Positions 16,371 to 24,880 of a stretch of 64,000 nucleotides of DNA are shown here, one piece after another; the first letter of the stretch is position 1; the number at the start of each line of letters is the position of its first letter. The position numbers and the translations under genes were made by a program. This stretch comes from Armatimonadota bacterium (GTDB lineage Bacteria; Armatimonadota; Fimbriimonadia; Fimbriimonadales; Fimbriimonadaceae): the NCBI GenBank assembly GCA_018268315.1, contig JAFDWU010000004.1:1495-65494 (forward strand), read 5' to 3'. A model generated the notes under the pieces. That model searched no databases. It had not been told where the DNA came from and saw nothing but the letters and a program-made list of their open reading frames with translations.

Positions 16371-17096
16371 ATGCCGAGGGTAGAAAAACGTCGCGACGTT
16401 ATCGAAATCCACTGGGAGAACGCTCTCATCTATGGATTCGGTGGCATCTTCTTCTTCCTCATGTGCGGAATGCTCTTCCACTATCGAGGGGAAGGCACAT
16501 TTATTCCTCTTGCCTGGGTTCTCCTGATCATCGGTCTGGCTTGTTTTGGATATGGAGTAAAGCGAGCCATTATGGTTCGAGAAGTTACTTCCCAGGAATA
16601 CACGTGCCCCTACTGCGAGAAGGTTACGGAGTTGACCAAGGTCGCCGAGGCTGATTTCACGTGCGAGCACTGCAATCGCATCATTCCCATTGTCGACGGC
16701 GAAATCATCGACGTCTTTACCGTCAACTGCGGCTTCTGCGGGCATCCAAATTACTACAGCGACAAGACCGAATTTCTTATTTGCGAATTCTGTGACCGTC
16801 AGATTCCGATTACTCGCTCCGATGGCAGCGTTCCCACCGTGCAGCTTCCCAGTTACTACGCGGTGCAGGAAGACAACTCCCTATACGAGCTTGTGCTTGT
16901 GGACCACGGACCCAGGGTTGAAGAACTTACAGACTGCTTGCAGCACATGCTCAGCATTAATCGAAATCAAGTCAAGCAAATGCTGGGCGACCTTCCCGTA
17001 ACGCTTTTGACCGGCATCAGCCGCCGAAAAGCGGAAATGCTTCAGGCGCAGATACTGATGCACGATGGCGAAGCCCAAGCGCGATCATTGACGTAG
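16371..17096 (+). CDS. Membrane zinc-ribbon protein with C-terminal L7/L12-like domain
   Basis: 241 residues. Two membrane helices (about 16-36 and 44-64) are followed by two four-Cys zinc ribbons: Cys79/82 with Cys98/101 and Cys120/123 with Cys138/141 (CPYC-CEHC, CGFC-CEFC). The last 70 residues (171-241) resemble the C-terminal domain of ribosomal protein L7/L12: LYELVLVDHGPRVEELTDCL, then the NQVKQMLGDLPVTLLTGISR stretch and a final helix. This domain occurs as a protein-docking module in some non-ribosomal proteins. It starts 9 nt after the STN protein, so it is part of the sigma-factor operon. Function unknown. Confidence 0.6.
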   Translation: MPRVEKRRDVIEIHWENALIYGFGGIFFFLMCGMLFHYRGEGTFIPLAWVLLIIGLACFGYGVKRAIMVREVTSQEYTCPYCEKVTELTKVAEADFTCEHCNRIIPIVDGEIIDVFTVNCGFCGHPNYYSDKTEFLICEFCDRQIPITRSDGSVPTVQLPSYYAVQEDNSLYELVLVDHGPRVEELTDCLQHMLSINRNQVKQMLGDLPVTLLTGISRRKAEMLQAQILMHDGEAQARSLT

Positions 17097-17160
17097 CAAG
17101 CCCGTTGGGTCATTCTGGTATCCTCACTGCTTAACAACTGGGGGTTGGATAACTTAAACG

Positions 17161-20100
17161 ATGAAGTTTCTCAAGGATTTAGTGCCTTCGATTTCACGCG
17201 CTGCGCGGTCAAAGGCATCATTCGTGGCCATGATGGCCGTCATTGCCGCTCTTCTACCAAGCTTTGCGCTTGCAGGTGAAGGCGATGTCGCTCTGAAGTT
17301 CAGTTCTTCAGACCAGATTTATCTCTATGTCTCGCTAGCTTTCGGCTTCTTGTCATTGTTCATGGCATGGGTGCTCGGCAAGTGGGTCATGGCCCAGAGC
17401 CCAGGCTCTGAGAAGATGCAGGAAGTTGGCCTTGCCATCAAGACCGGCGCAATGGCTTACCTGCGAAAGCAGATAAGCACGATGGTCTACTTCATCGCGC
17501 TGCTGGCAATTGGCCTGTTTCTCCTCTACCAAAGCCCAGCAATCGCCCTCACTTTTGTGCTCGGCGTAGCGGCATCGTACATCGCAGGATATTGCGGCAT
17601 GTACCTCGCAGTCAGCGCGAACATGCGCACTGCCAATGCAGCCCTGACAAGTTATAAGAAGACCCTTGAAGTCGCGTTCCGCGCTGGCGCGGTCGCTGGA
17701 CTTGTAACGGTTGGTATGGGTCTGGTAGGCGCAACCATCATTCTTCTGGTTGCCAAGGCAGACGCGATGCGCCTGCTGGTCGGCTTCGGATTCGGTGGAT
17801 CGCTCGCTGCACTCTTCATGCGTGTTGGTGGCGGCATCTTCACCAAGGCTGCTGACGTAGGCGCTGACCTCGTTGGTAAGGTTGAAGCCGGAATTCCGGA
17901 AGACGATCCCCGCAACCCCGCGGTTATCGCTGACAACGTTGGCGACAACGTTGGCGACTGCGCCGGTATGGCCGCAGACATCTTTGAGTCTTACGAAGTA
18001 ACCCTTGTTGCGGCAATCGTGCTGGGCGCGGCCACCGCATCGATCTTCGACCAAGCAACGGTCATGAAGCTGATCCTCTTCGCCTTGATGGCACGAGGCG
18101 TTGGCATCATCGCCTCCATCATCGGCATCTACACTGTTAAGGGTAGCGATGACGTGGATGTAGACCCGCTGATGCAGATCCGCAAGGGCTTCTACGCTTC
18201 CGCGGTTATCGCCACCGTCGTCGTCGCAGGCCTTGCCTACATGATGATGGGCGGCGATGGCAAGGGCGCCATCCGCACCAGCCAGCTAACCGCGCTTCGC
18301 AACGTGAGCAAGAAGATTGCCGGCGAAGTCCAGGAAGCAATGGGCAGAGTTCAAAAGTCCACCAATAAGAAGGCAGAAGAACTCTCTCCTGAAGACGTAA
18401 TTGCTGACCCCGCCCTGGTGAAGTACGGTTTCACCAAGGACGATGCGGCAGAAGTTTCACGCTATATGAATGCGCGAAACGACGAAGTCCAAGACGTGGA
18501 TTACAACGGCTATCACTTGGCCGATTTCAACGACAAGACGGACGAGACCCTTGACTATGCGATGGTCAATACCGACCAGGCAACCCAGGCGACATCTCCG
18601 TTCATTTCGGTTCGCGATGTCTTCGCAGGTAAGTCCTATGTAGTGGCAAAGATCCACTTCGTCGGGGATTACCCGATGCCAACGACGCCCGATCCAACGC
18701 AGAAGACGCCACCGCCTCCTGTCATGCAGCACGTTGACCGATACCAGTGGATCGGTCCGATCCTGGATGCGGAGTTGCAGAAGGAACTTGACCAAGCCAA
18801 GCAAGGCTTCCAGTCTGGAAAGACCAAGGTTCAAGTCATCGAGGAAGGCTCCTCTGTAGTCAATGTCTACACGAACAAGGCAACTCACAAGCTTCTGTTA
18901 GCGATGTCTGGCGGTCCGGCAAGGCCCGAGCAGCTTCGCGGCAATGCTAAGGTTCCCAGCCAGTACCTGCGAATGAACGAGAAGACGGCTGAGGACCTTT
19001 ACAAGAAGGATCCGCAGAAGTTCCAGGTTCGCCAAGCCACCGACACCGTCGACCTCGCAATGGTTGACTCCAAGGTTGTCGAGTGGTGGAAGTTCTGGCT
19101 CGCTCTCACGTTCGGCATCGGCATGGCCTTCGCCATCGAAATGCTGACCGACTACTATGTATCGACCCACAAGCGGCCGGTGCGAGAAGTTGCGGGCGTA
19201 TCGAGCGCAGGCGCGGCGCCAATGATTATCAGCGGCTTTGCCTATGCGGCTGAGTCGAGCGTGTTCATGGTTTTCTCGATCGTCGTAGCGCTGCTTATGC
19301 CAATGATCCTCTTCCCGCCAGCCATATACGGCTCGTGGATTCTGAGCTTCTACGGCATCGCGCTCGTCGGTCTCGGCCTTCTAACCACCACCGGCTTCGT
19401 GCTGGCAATGGACACCTTCGGACCGATTTCGGACAACGCCCAGGGCGTATACGAAATGTCCGGCGAGGGCCACGACAACGAATACGGCTCCAAGGCTGTA
19501 CAGCGACTTGACGCTGCAGGCAACACCACCAAGGCTCTTACCAAGGGCTTTGCGATTGCCACTGCGGTTGTCGCCGCTGTCGCACTGTTCCACTCGTTCC
19601 TTGAGGACGCCAGATTGCAGAGTGTCGGTCTTCGACTCGACATTCCAGAAATCTTCCTCGGCCTCATGATTGGTGGCGCCGCTCCTTATCTGTTCTCTTC
19701 GAGCACGATCAAGGCAGTTGGCCGCGCAGCCTTCGACCTCATCAACGAAGTTCGACGCCAGTTCCGCGAAGATGCGGGAATCATGGCAGGAACCTCGAAG
19801 CCGGACTACGCAAGGTGCGTATCCATCGTTACCGCTGCAGCGCAGCGCGAGCTGATGGGTCCTGCAATCCTCGCGATTGCCCTCCCGATGGCGGTTGCCT
19901 TCGGCTTTGCCATCGGCAAGCCGACGACGCAGATCGGCGATCACACCTACAACCTGTACGGCGCACAGGCCCTTGGCGGCTTCCTGGCGGGAGCGATCCT
20001 GTCCGGCCAGCTCATGGCGGTTCTGCTCGCTAACTCGGGCGGTATGTGGGATAACGCGAAGAAGCTCATCGAAGACGGCTTGTACGGCGGCAAGGGCACC

Positions 20101-20469
20101 GACGCTCACAAGGCGGCGGTTGTCTGCGATACCGTTGGCGACCCGTTCAAGGATACGGCCGGCCCGGCGCTTAACCCGCTGATCAAGGTTATGAACCTTG
20201 TGGCCCTGCTCCTGGCTCCGGTGGTTATCCAGCCGTTCCCGGCGGCAACGCTGATCGGCATCACCCTGGCTTGTGTCGTCTCACTTGCCTTCTCCATCTG
20301 GTGGTCTGGCCGAACTTCGATGTCGGACAGCATGACCGGTGGCGCTGCCTCTGCGGCAGAGCATGCCAGCATGACTGCGGCAGCAGCTGAGAAGATCGCA
20401 AAGGCTGCAGAGCCGGCAGCGGAATCGAAGAAGAAGCTGCACATCGACGACGAACCGGAAGAAAAGTAA
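17161..20469 (+). CDS. hppA: Membrane-bound K+-independent H+-pyrophosphatase with large insertion
   Basis: Couples hydrolysis of pyrophosphate to proton export at the inner membrane. Signatures include DVGADLVGKVEAGIPEDDPR, DNVGDNVGDCAGMAADIFES, FGPISDNAQGVYEM, and CDTVGDPFKDTAGPALNPL. In GNTTKALTKG the residues Lys791 and Thr794 are those of K+-independent, proton-pumping enzymes (K+-dependent ones have Ala at the first). At 1102 residues it is 300-400 longer than usual. The excess is mainly residues 365-640, hydrophilic, between the eighth and ninth membrane helices by topology, hence probably outside the cytoplasmic membrane. An N-terminal signal-like segment (to about 38) is also present. 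The C-terminus is Ala/Glu/Lys-rich. Confidence 0.93.
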   Translation: MKFLKDLVPSISRAARSKASFVAMMAVIAALLPSFALAGEGDVALKFSSSDQIYLYVSLAFGFLSLFMAWVLGKWVMAQSPGSEKMQEVGLAIKTGAMAYLRKQISTMVYFIALLAIGLFLLYQSPAIALTFVLGVAASYIAGYCGMYLAVSANMRTANAALTSYKKTLEVAFRAGAVAGLVTVGMGLVGATIILLVAKADAMRLLVGFGFGGSLAALFMRVGGGIFTKAADVGADLVGKVEAGIPEDDPRNPAVIADNVGDNVGDCAGMAADIFESYEVTLVAAIVLGAATASIFDQATVMKLILFALMARGVGIIASIIGIYTVKGSDDVDVDPLMQIRKGFYASAVIATVVVAGLAYMMMGGDGKGAIRTSQLTALRNVSKKIAGEVQEAMGRVQKSTNKKAEELSPEDVIADPALVKYGFTKDDAAEVSRYMNARNDEVQDVDYNGYHLADFNDKTDETLDYAMVNTDQATQATSPFISVRDVFAGKSYVVAKIHFVGDYPMPTTPDPTQKTPPPPVMQHVDRYQWIGPILDAELQKELDQAKQGFQSGKTKVQVIEEGSSVVNVYTNKATHKLLLAMSGGPARPEQLRGNAKVPSQYLRMNEKTAEDLYKKDPQKFQVRQATDTVDLAMVDSKVVEWWKFWLALTFGIGMAFAIEMLTDYYVSTHKRPVREVAGVSSAGAAPMIISGFAYAAESSVFMVFSIVVALLMPMILFPPAIYGSWILSFYGIALVGLGLLTTTGFVLAMDTFGPISDNAQGVYEMSGEGHDNEYGSKAVQRLDAAGNTTKALTKGFAIATAVVAAVALFHSFLEDARLQSVGLRLDIPEIFLGLMIGGAAPYLFSSSTIKAVGRAAFDLINEVRRQFREDAGIMAGTSKPDYARCVSIVTAAAQRELMGPAILAIALPMAVAFGFAIGKPTTQIGDHTYNLYGAQALGGFLAGAILSGQLMAVLLANSGGMWDNAKKLIEDGLYGGKGTDAHKAAVVCDTVGDPFKDTAGPALNPLIKVMNLVALLLAPVVIQPFPAATLIGITLACVVSLAFSIWWSGRTSMSDSMTGGAASAAEHASMTAAAAEKIAKAAEPAAESKKKLHIDDEPEEK

Positions 20470-20485
20470 TCCGGTGACAATCCAG

Positions 20486-20525
20486 CGATCCCGCCTACGG
20501 TCATCCGCAGGCGGGATCGGCTATT
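20486..20525 (+). terminator. Terminator-like hairpin after hppA
   Basis: CGATCCCGCCT (20486-20496) pairs perfectly with AGGCGGGATCG (20509-20519) across a 12-nt loop. The following T tract is weak (GCTATTTTA), so termination may be partial before ispH. Confidence 0.6.
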
Positions 20526-20542
20526 TTAGAGGCGTATAAGAA

Positions 20543-21490
20543 ATGGTGAAACGAATCTTGCTTGCCGCACCAAGAGGCTTCTGCGCGGGCGTTGCCTACG
20601 CTATCGAGGTCGTTGAGCTTGCGCTCAAGATTCATGGCGCTCCGCTATACGTCCGGCATGCGATCGTGCACAACGAGTGGGTTGTGAGATCATTCGAGAA
20701 GCAAGGCGTCATCTTTGTTGAATCGATTGAGGAAATTCCACCGGGCTCGCCGGTAGTCTTCTCCGCTCACGGCGTTTCGCCGGAAGTCCGCCGCCAAGCT
20801 GCCGAACGCAACCTCACGATTATCGATGCCACCTGCCCGCTTGTAACCAAGGTGCACAACGAGGCCCGCCACTACGCCGGCAAGGGCTATTTCATGATCT
20901 ACATAGGCCATAAGGGGCACGTAGAGGCCGAAGGAACGATGGGAGAGGCGCCCGACCGCTTTGTGCTGGTCGAGAATCCGGAGCAGGCCGAAGCTCTTCA
21001 GCTGCCCGAATACGAGAAGCTTGCCGTGCTAACCCAAACGACGCTCAGCGTGGATGAGGTGAAGGCGACGATGGACGTTCTGCGCCGCCGCTTCCCTCAA
21101 CTGGTGCGCCCAAAGAAGGAAGATATTTGCTACGCAACCACGAACCGGCAGGCCGCGATTAGGGAGCTTGCCAACCAAAGCTCGGTCGTCCTAGTTATTG
21201 GCTCAACCACCTCCTCCAACAGCAACCGGCTGCGAGAAGTGGCTGAATCGCTCGGCTCAGAGGCGCATCTTATCAGCAGCAAGGACGAATTGAAGGCTGA
21301 GTGGCTTCTCAGAGGCGAAACAGTGGGCATTTCCAGCGGCGCCTCAACGCCAGAGGAAATGGTGCAAGACGTTGTAGGCGAGATTCTACGCCTGTACCCC
21401 GAGGCACAAGTCGAAACCCTCGTCTCCGTTGATGAAAACGTGAACTTCCGCCCCTCGCGAGAGCTTATCGAGCTTGCGCTCGTTAAATAG
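20543..21490 (+). CDS. ispH: 4-hydroxy-3-methylbut-2-enyl diphosphate reductase
   Basis: Last step of the MEP isoprenoid pathway, giving IPP and DMAPP; uses a [4Fe-4S] cluster. The three cluster Cys are in APRGFCAGV (Cys14), DATCPLVTKVH and DICYATTNRQ. VHNEWVV, SAHGVSP, GHKGHVEAEGTMGE and GSTTSSNSNRL are substrate-binding segments. Length 315 is normal. It stands between hppA and the convergent phhA, whose end overlaps it by eight bases. Confidence 0.95.
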   Translation: MVKRILLAAPRGFCAGVAYAIEVVELALKIHGAPLYVRHAIVHNEWVVRSFEKQGVIFVESIEEIPPGSPVVFSAHGVSPEVRRQAAERNLTIIDATCPLVTKVHNEARHYAGKGYFMIYIGHKGHVEAEGTMGEAPDRFVLVENPEQAEALQLPEYEKLAVLTQTTLSVDEVKATMDVLRRRFPQLVRPKKEDICYATTNRQAAIRELANQSSVVLVIGSTTSSNSNRLREVAESLGSEAHLISSKDELKAEWLLRGETVGISSGASTPEEMVQDVVGEILRLYPEAQVETLVSVDENVNFRPSRELIELALVK

Positions 21491-22415
21491 AGGCGTTCAG
21501 GAAGCTCTTAAGGTCGTGGCGATTGATTGCCGGCTCGCCAGGCTGCACATTGCTCAGCTTGCCTTCCTTCAGCCACTTTTCGAGAAGATCGACCTGCTCG
21601 AACACGTGCTCAAAATCCTCCGCCACAAAGTAGAGCGGCTGGTAGTGGTAAATCTCGAAGTACTGGTTGATCACCCACTCCATCTGAAGCGGATATCGCT
21701 GGGCCTTCGGGGACGTGCACGAGTACTGCAACTCGCCAAAGCTGCTAAGGAGACCGCTGCCGTATGCACGAACGCCTCCATCCTTGCCCTTCATCAGGCC
21801 GAATTCGATGGTGAACCAGAAGAACCTCGCCATTGCCTTCATGATTGAAGTCAGGGTTTCCGTCTGCTCGCGCTTGCCTTTAATTTCCTGCACAATCTCG
21901 GCCGCCGTGCGCGCAACTTCGCCAAAGCGGACAAGGGTATCGGCAAAGCGCTTATCCGTGTGCATTGGCACGTGTCCGGCGATATCGTGGAAGATATCCG
22001 GCTCAGGCAGGTAATCCAGCTTGTCGTAGCGGCGAATCGTGATCGTCGTCGGGAATTCGCGCTGGCGGATGCAGTCAAAGAATAGGAACGCAGGCACGTA
22101 GCCCGAAACTGCTTTCGCGCTGAAGCCGGTCAACGGGGCAAGAAACTTATTAACATCGCTCAGCCGGGGAACTTGGTTGGGGTCAAGGCAGAGGGCGGAA
22201 ATGCCCTGCTTAAATTGGTCGTTCGCATACTGATCCCAAAGCGGAACCATGCGGTGATAAAGATCGCGCCACGCCTGATGGTTTTGCTCGCTGTAAAGCT
22301 CATATGGCTGCTCGATGTAGAGCTGACCATTGCTCTTCGCTTCCTCAATGAAGGGAGCTTCAGTGGTAGTTAAGCCTTCGCCGGCAGGATGACGGTGTTC
22401 TTTGAGTTGAGCCAC
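21483..22415 (-). CDS. phhA: Phenylalanine 4-hydroxylase
   Basis: Non-haem iron, pterin-dependent enzyme making tyrosine from phenylalanine. The catalytic domain shows PDIFHDIAGHVPMHTDKRFA with the two iron-ligand His residues, and FWFTIEFGLMKG with the Glu ligand. RQREFPTTITIRR is the pterin-loop region. At 310 residues it is monofunctional and lacks a regulatory ACT domain, as in bacteria. The pterin recycling dehydratase PhhB is not adjacent. Convergent with ispH. Confidence 0.93.
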   Translation of the reverse strand: MAQLKEHRHPAGEGLTTTEAPFIEEAKSNGQLYIEQPYELYSEQNHQAWRDLYHRMVPLWDQYANDQFKQGISALCLDPNQVPRLSDVNKFLAPLTGFSAKAVSGYVPAFLFFDCIRQREFPTTITIRRYDKLDYLPEPDIFHDIAGHVPMHTDKRFADTLVRFGEVARTAAEIVQEIKGKREQTETLTSIMKAMARFFWFTIEFGLMKGKDGGVRAYGSGLLSSFGELQYSCTSPKAQRYPLQMEWVINQYFEIYHYQPLYFVAEDFEHVFEQVDLLEKWLKEGKLSNVQPGEPAINRHDLKSFLNASI

Positions 22416-22469
22416 GGGTAAACCTTTGATGCATATTAAGTCTACACCGTCACGCGCGCGGACGCAGGC

Positions 22470-22841
22470 TCAATAGTCCATTTCTTGCAGGCGAATCTTG
22501 TGGGTTCGGTTCATCAAAGCGATGACACCTGTTCCCGCAACCGGGATTGCCCAAGCAACGAAGTGAGAGAAGTACAGCTTCTTGGCGTTGTAAACCAACA
22601 TGCTGCGGTAAATCGGGTCGGTGAGGTTGTACAGCCAGTTCACGCCTAAGTAGAACGCGAGGACCATTGGCAGGATCCAAAGCCAATGCCAAGCCGGTTT
22701 GCGGCCAATGGCCAGCTCAACTACGCGGGCCTTGTTGTACAAGTAAAGACCAACAAGTGAGATCAGCGTATTGATGATGAGCGGAGCGAGCCAGCTACCC
22801 GGAGGATCAGCGGTTAAGAACATCGAAGAAAATTGAAGCAA
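22470..22841 (-). CDS. Small integral membrane protein of unknown function
   Basis: 123 residues with three likely membrane helices (WLAPLIINTLISLVGLYLY; WHWLWILPMVLAFYLGVNWL; FSHFVAWAIPVAGTGVIAL) and a short basic end. I recognise no family. It is 14 nt downstream of the response regulator gene on the same strand and may be co-transcribed with it. Confidence 0.6.
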   Translation of the reverse strand: MLQFSSMFLTADPPGSWLAPLIINTLISLVGLYLYNKARVVELAIGRKPAWHWLWILPMVLAFYLGVNWLYNLTDPIYRSMLVYNAKKLYFSHFVAWAIPVAGTGVIALMNRTHKIRLQEMDY

Positions 22842-22855
22842 GTTCCGTGCCAGGA

Positions 22856-23272
22856 TCAGACGTCGTAGCGCGGTTTGCCATTGTCATCCTTTCCATTTCC
22901 GCCTTGGCTGGCGGCGATACGCTTCACAAAGGTAACAAGCTCCATCGGGTTGAACGGCTTGGTGAGATACATATCCGCGCCGTAGTGATAGCCTTCAAAA
23001 ACGTCCTTGTCCTGCGCCTTCGCGGTAAGCATGATGACCGGAAGCGACTCTGTCTCCGGCTCTCGGCGGAGGGTCTTCAGAACCTCAAAGCCGTCCATGT
23101 ACGGCATCATCACGTCGAGAACCACCAGATTCGGCTTCTCGCTCTTAATCTTCTCTAAACCTTCTTTGCCATCAAACGCGGTAACGACCTGATATCCGTT
23201 TCGCTCCAAGTTGACTTGAATCAAGCGGACAATATGCCTTTCATCATCGCATACTAGAATTTTTAACGCCAT
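22856..23272 (-). CDS. Single-domain response regulator (CheY-like)
   Basis: Stand-alone receiver protein of about 138 residues from the ATG at 23272 (an earlier in-frame ATG would add 12 residues). Acidic pocket Asp9/Asp10, phosphoacceptor Asp53 in VVLDVMMPYMDG, switch Thr83 and conserved Lys105 in YLTKPFNP. A short Gly/Asp-rich tail follows (GGNGKDDNGK), with no output domain. The nearest kinase gene lies 1.6 kb away on the other strand, so the pairing is unproven. Confidence 0.9.
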   Translation of the reverse strand: MALKILVCDDERHIVRLIQVNLERNGYQVVTAFDGKEGLEKIKSEKPNLVVLDVMMPYMDGFEVLKTLRREPETESLPVIMLTAKAQDKDVFEGYHYGADMYLTKPFNPMELVTFVKRIAASQGGNGKDDNGKPRYDV

Positions 23273-23367
23273 AACTCTGCTTTTCTCCTGGTCTCCGCGC
23301 AAGGGCACTCATTTTGAGCCAGGTTGTCATCCTACCTAATCTGGCTTGCCATGTCAACGAACGGACG

Positions 23368-24219
23368 CTAACGACCGAGCAATCCGTTCAAGAATCGCGC
23401 GAGCCTTAATCCCGCAAGTTCTATTCGGTCCATTGCGGCTTGCTGTCCTTTTCGAACGTAATCTGCGGTTAGTGGCTGTCCTTCATCTAGGTCATAGGCA
23501 GTGCTTCGGGCAATGTTTACGCCTTCTTGCGCCCACATCGAGGGGTCTTCAACTCTCAAGTCGTTTCTAGATGGGCGCGCGGCATTGTGTTCTACGTACT
23601 TTGCCAGCAAAAGCGCCGCTCGTCGGCTTCCTTCGTGAGCATCTTTCTTTCGCGTATCGAAAGCAAGACCGACTGCGCTGTCCCACAGCGCATGCAGGTT
23701 CTTCGGCGCTCTGCGGCCGTTCGGAAGGGTTGTGTCGCCGATCTTGAACAGGTTGCCGCCGCGGTCGCCGGTCTTGCGCTCATCGGTATCCAGAGCGGCG
23801 CAGTGCAACGGCTGGTGAATATCGCCGATGAAGTGCAGCAGGTATCGCAACGCCTCCGCTCGCTCAGGATCGCTGTTGGCGCGGTCCGCCAGCACGGCCC
23901 GGTACTTGGCGATGGCGGTGACTACGTTTTCTTTGGCTGGCCGGTTTGCCGTGGGCCGTCCATCTTTGCGAAAGTGAAGGTTGATGTAGTGCCACGCCGC
24001 GTTGTACTGCTTGCGAGTGTCATCCGCCCAGGTGGCGGCAATCAGCATGTCGTCGTAAGGCGGCTGATTATCGCAATTCAGGAGGCGCTGAACTTCGGCG
24101 GATGCCTTCGGGTTCAGGTTTTCCAGCGCGATCTCGGCGATCGCCATATGGACTTCCCCGTTCCAGGCGCTCGCAAACGGCGCGCAAAGCGCCAAAAGTA
24201 ATAGCCAAACCGATTTCAC
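23368..24219 (-). CDS. Secreted S1/P1-type nuclease
   Basis: Zinc-dependent endonuclease/3'-nucleotidase family. The signal peptide ends ASA with Trp20 becoming residue 1, the Trp whose amino group binds zinc in this family (WNGEVHMAIAEIA). Further ligand motifs are DMLIAATWADD, AAWHYINLHF, LLHFIGDIHQPLHC and GGNLF...NLHALWDS. Length 283 is normal. Likely used for scavenging phosphate or nucleotides in the periplasm or outside; no phosphate-regulatory site seen. Confidence 0.88.
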   Translation of the reverse strand: MKSVWLLLLALCAPFASAWNGEVHMAIAEIALENLNPKASAEVQRLLNCDNQPPYDDMLIAATWADDTRKQYNAAWHYINLHFRKDGRPTANRPAKENVVTAIAKYRAVLADRANSDPERAEALRYLLHFIGDIHQPLHCAALDTDERKTGDRGGNLFKIGDTTLPNGRRAPKNLHALWDSAVGLAFDTRKKDAHEGSRRAALLLAKYVEHNAARPSRNDLRVEDPSMWAQEGVNIARSTAYDLDEGQPLTADYVRKGQQAAMDRIELAGLRLARFLNGLLGR

Positions 24220-24228
24220 CCAACCAGT

Positions 24229-24795
24229 TTAACCGAGTCGTTCAAGCAGCCGGGCTTTGACCTCCGGCCACTCGTCTTTCAGAATCGAATAGAACACGGT
24301 GTTGCGGCGGTGGCCATCGCGCATGATCGTGAAATGCCTAAGAACGCCGTCCTTCTTCGCCCCAAGCTTCTCTATCGCGTGCTGGCTCTGTAGGTTCCGC
24401 TCGTCAGTCTTCAGGCAGACCCTATCCATTCCCGCCGATTCGAACGCATATTGGAGCATCAGGAACTTGGCTTCGGGGTTCACGCGCGTTCCGCGCAAAT
24501 CGGAGCGAATCCAGGTGTAGCCAATTTCCAGCTTCTCGTACTTATCGTGGATATCGAAGAAGGTTGAGCAGCCCACGACTTCGCCGGTTTCCTTCAGCCG
24601 CATCACCATCGGATAGCCTTCTTTGAAGAGGTGATCGAGAAAGACCCTCATAGCTTCCGGCGTCTGATCCTCCGCGCCGACCGTAAACAGCACAAACGTG
24701 CTTGGATCGGTGGTCGCCGCGAGGTCTGCCGCGTGTTCGTACGTGGCAGGCTCCAGACGCACATACTTTCCTTCCAAAACCGGGACGGGTTTCAT
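24229..24795 (-). CDS. GNAT-family N-acetyltransferase (RimJ/RimL-type)
   Basis: 188 residues with the acetyl-CoA fold of the RimJ/RimL-like group: RLEPATYEHAADLAA, KLEIGYTWIRSDLRGTRVNP, LKTDERNLQSQHAIEKLGAK and GVLRHFTIMRDGHRRNTVFY. The substrate is unknown. It lies 9 nt upstream of the S1/P1 nuclease gene, so the two form an operon, without an obvious functional link. Confidence 0.85.
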   Translation of the reverse strand: MKPVPVLEGKYVRLEPATYEHAADLAATTDPSTFVLFTVGAEDQTPEAMRVFLDHLFKEGYPMVMRLKETGEVVGCSTFFDIHDKYEKLEIGYTWIRSDLRGTRVNPEAKFLMLQYAFESAGMDRVCLKTDERNLQSQHAIEKLGAKKDGVLRHFTIMRDGHRRNTVFYSILKDEWPEVKARLLERLG

Positions 24796-24880
24796 TCCGC
24801 AACAGTGTTCCTTAGCGACGCCTTAGGAGTACAGCTACAGTCGATAGGAATCAATGGCGCACAGCAATCCATAATGGGGC

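Noticed and set aside
17353-18054. Long minus-strand frame opposite hppA
   Set aside because: Lies on the antisense of conserved pyrophosphatase motifs; Asp/Ala/Glu-rich random composition.
23527-24201. Long plus-strand frame opposite the S1/P1 nuclease
   Set aside because: Shadow of a gene with signal peptide and zinc motifs on the other strand.
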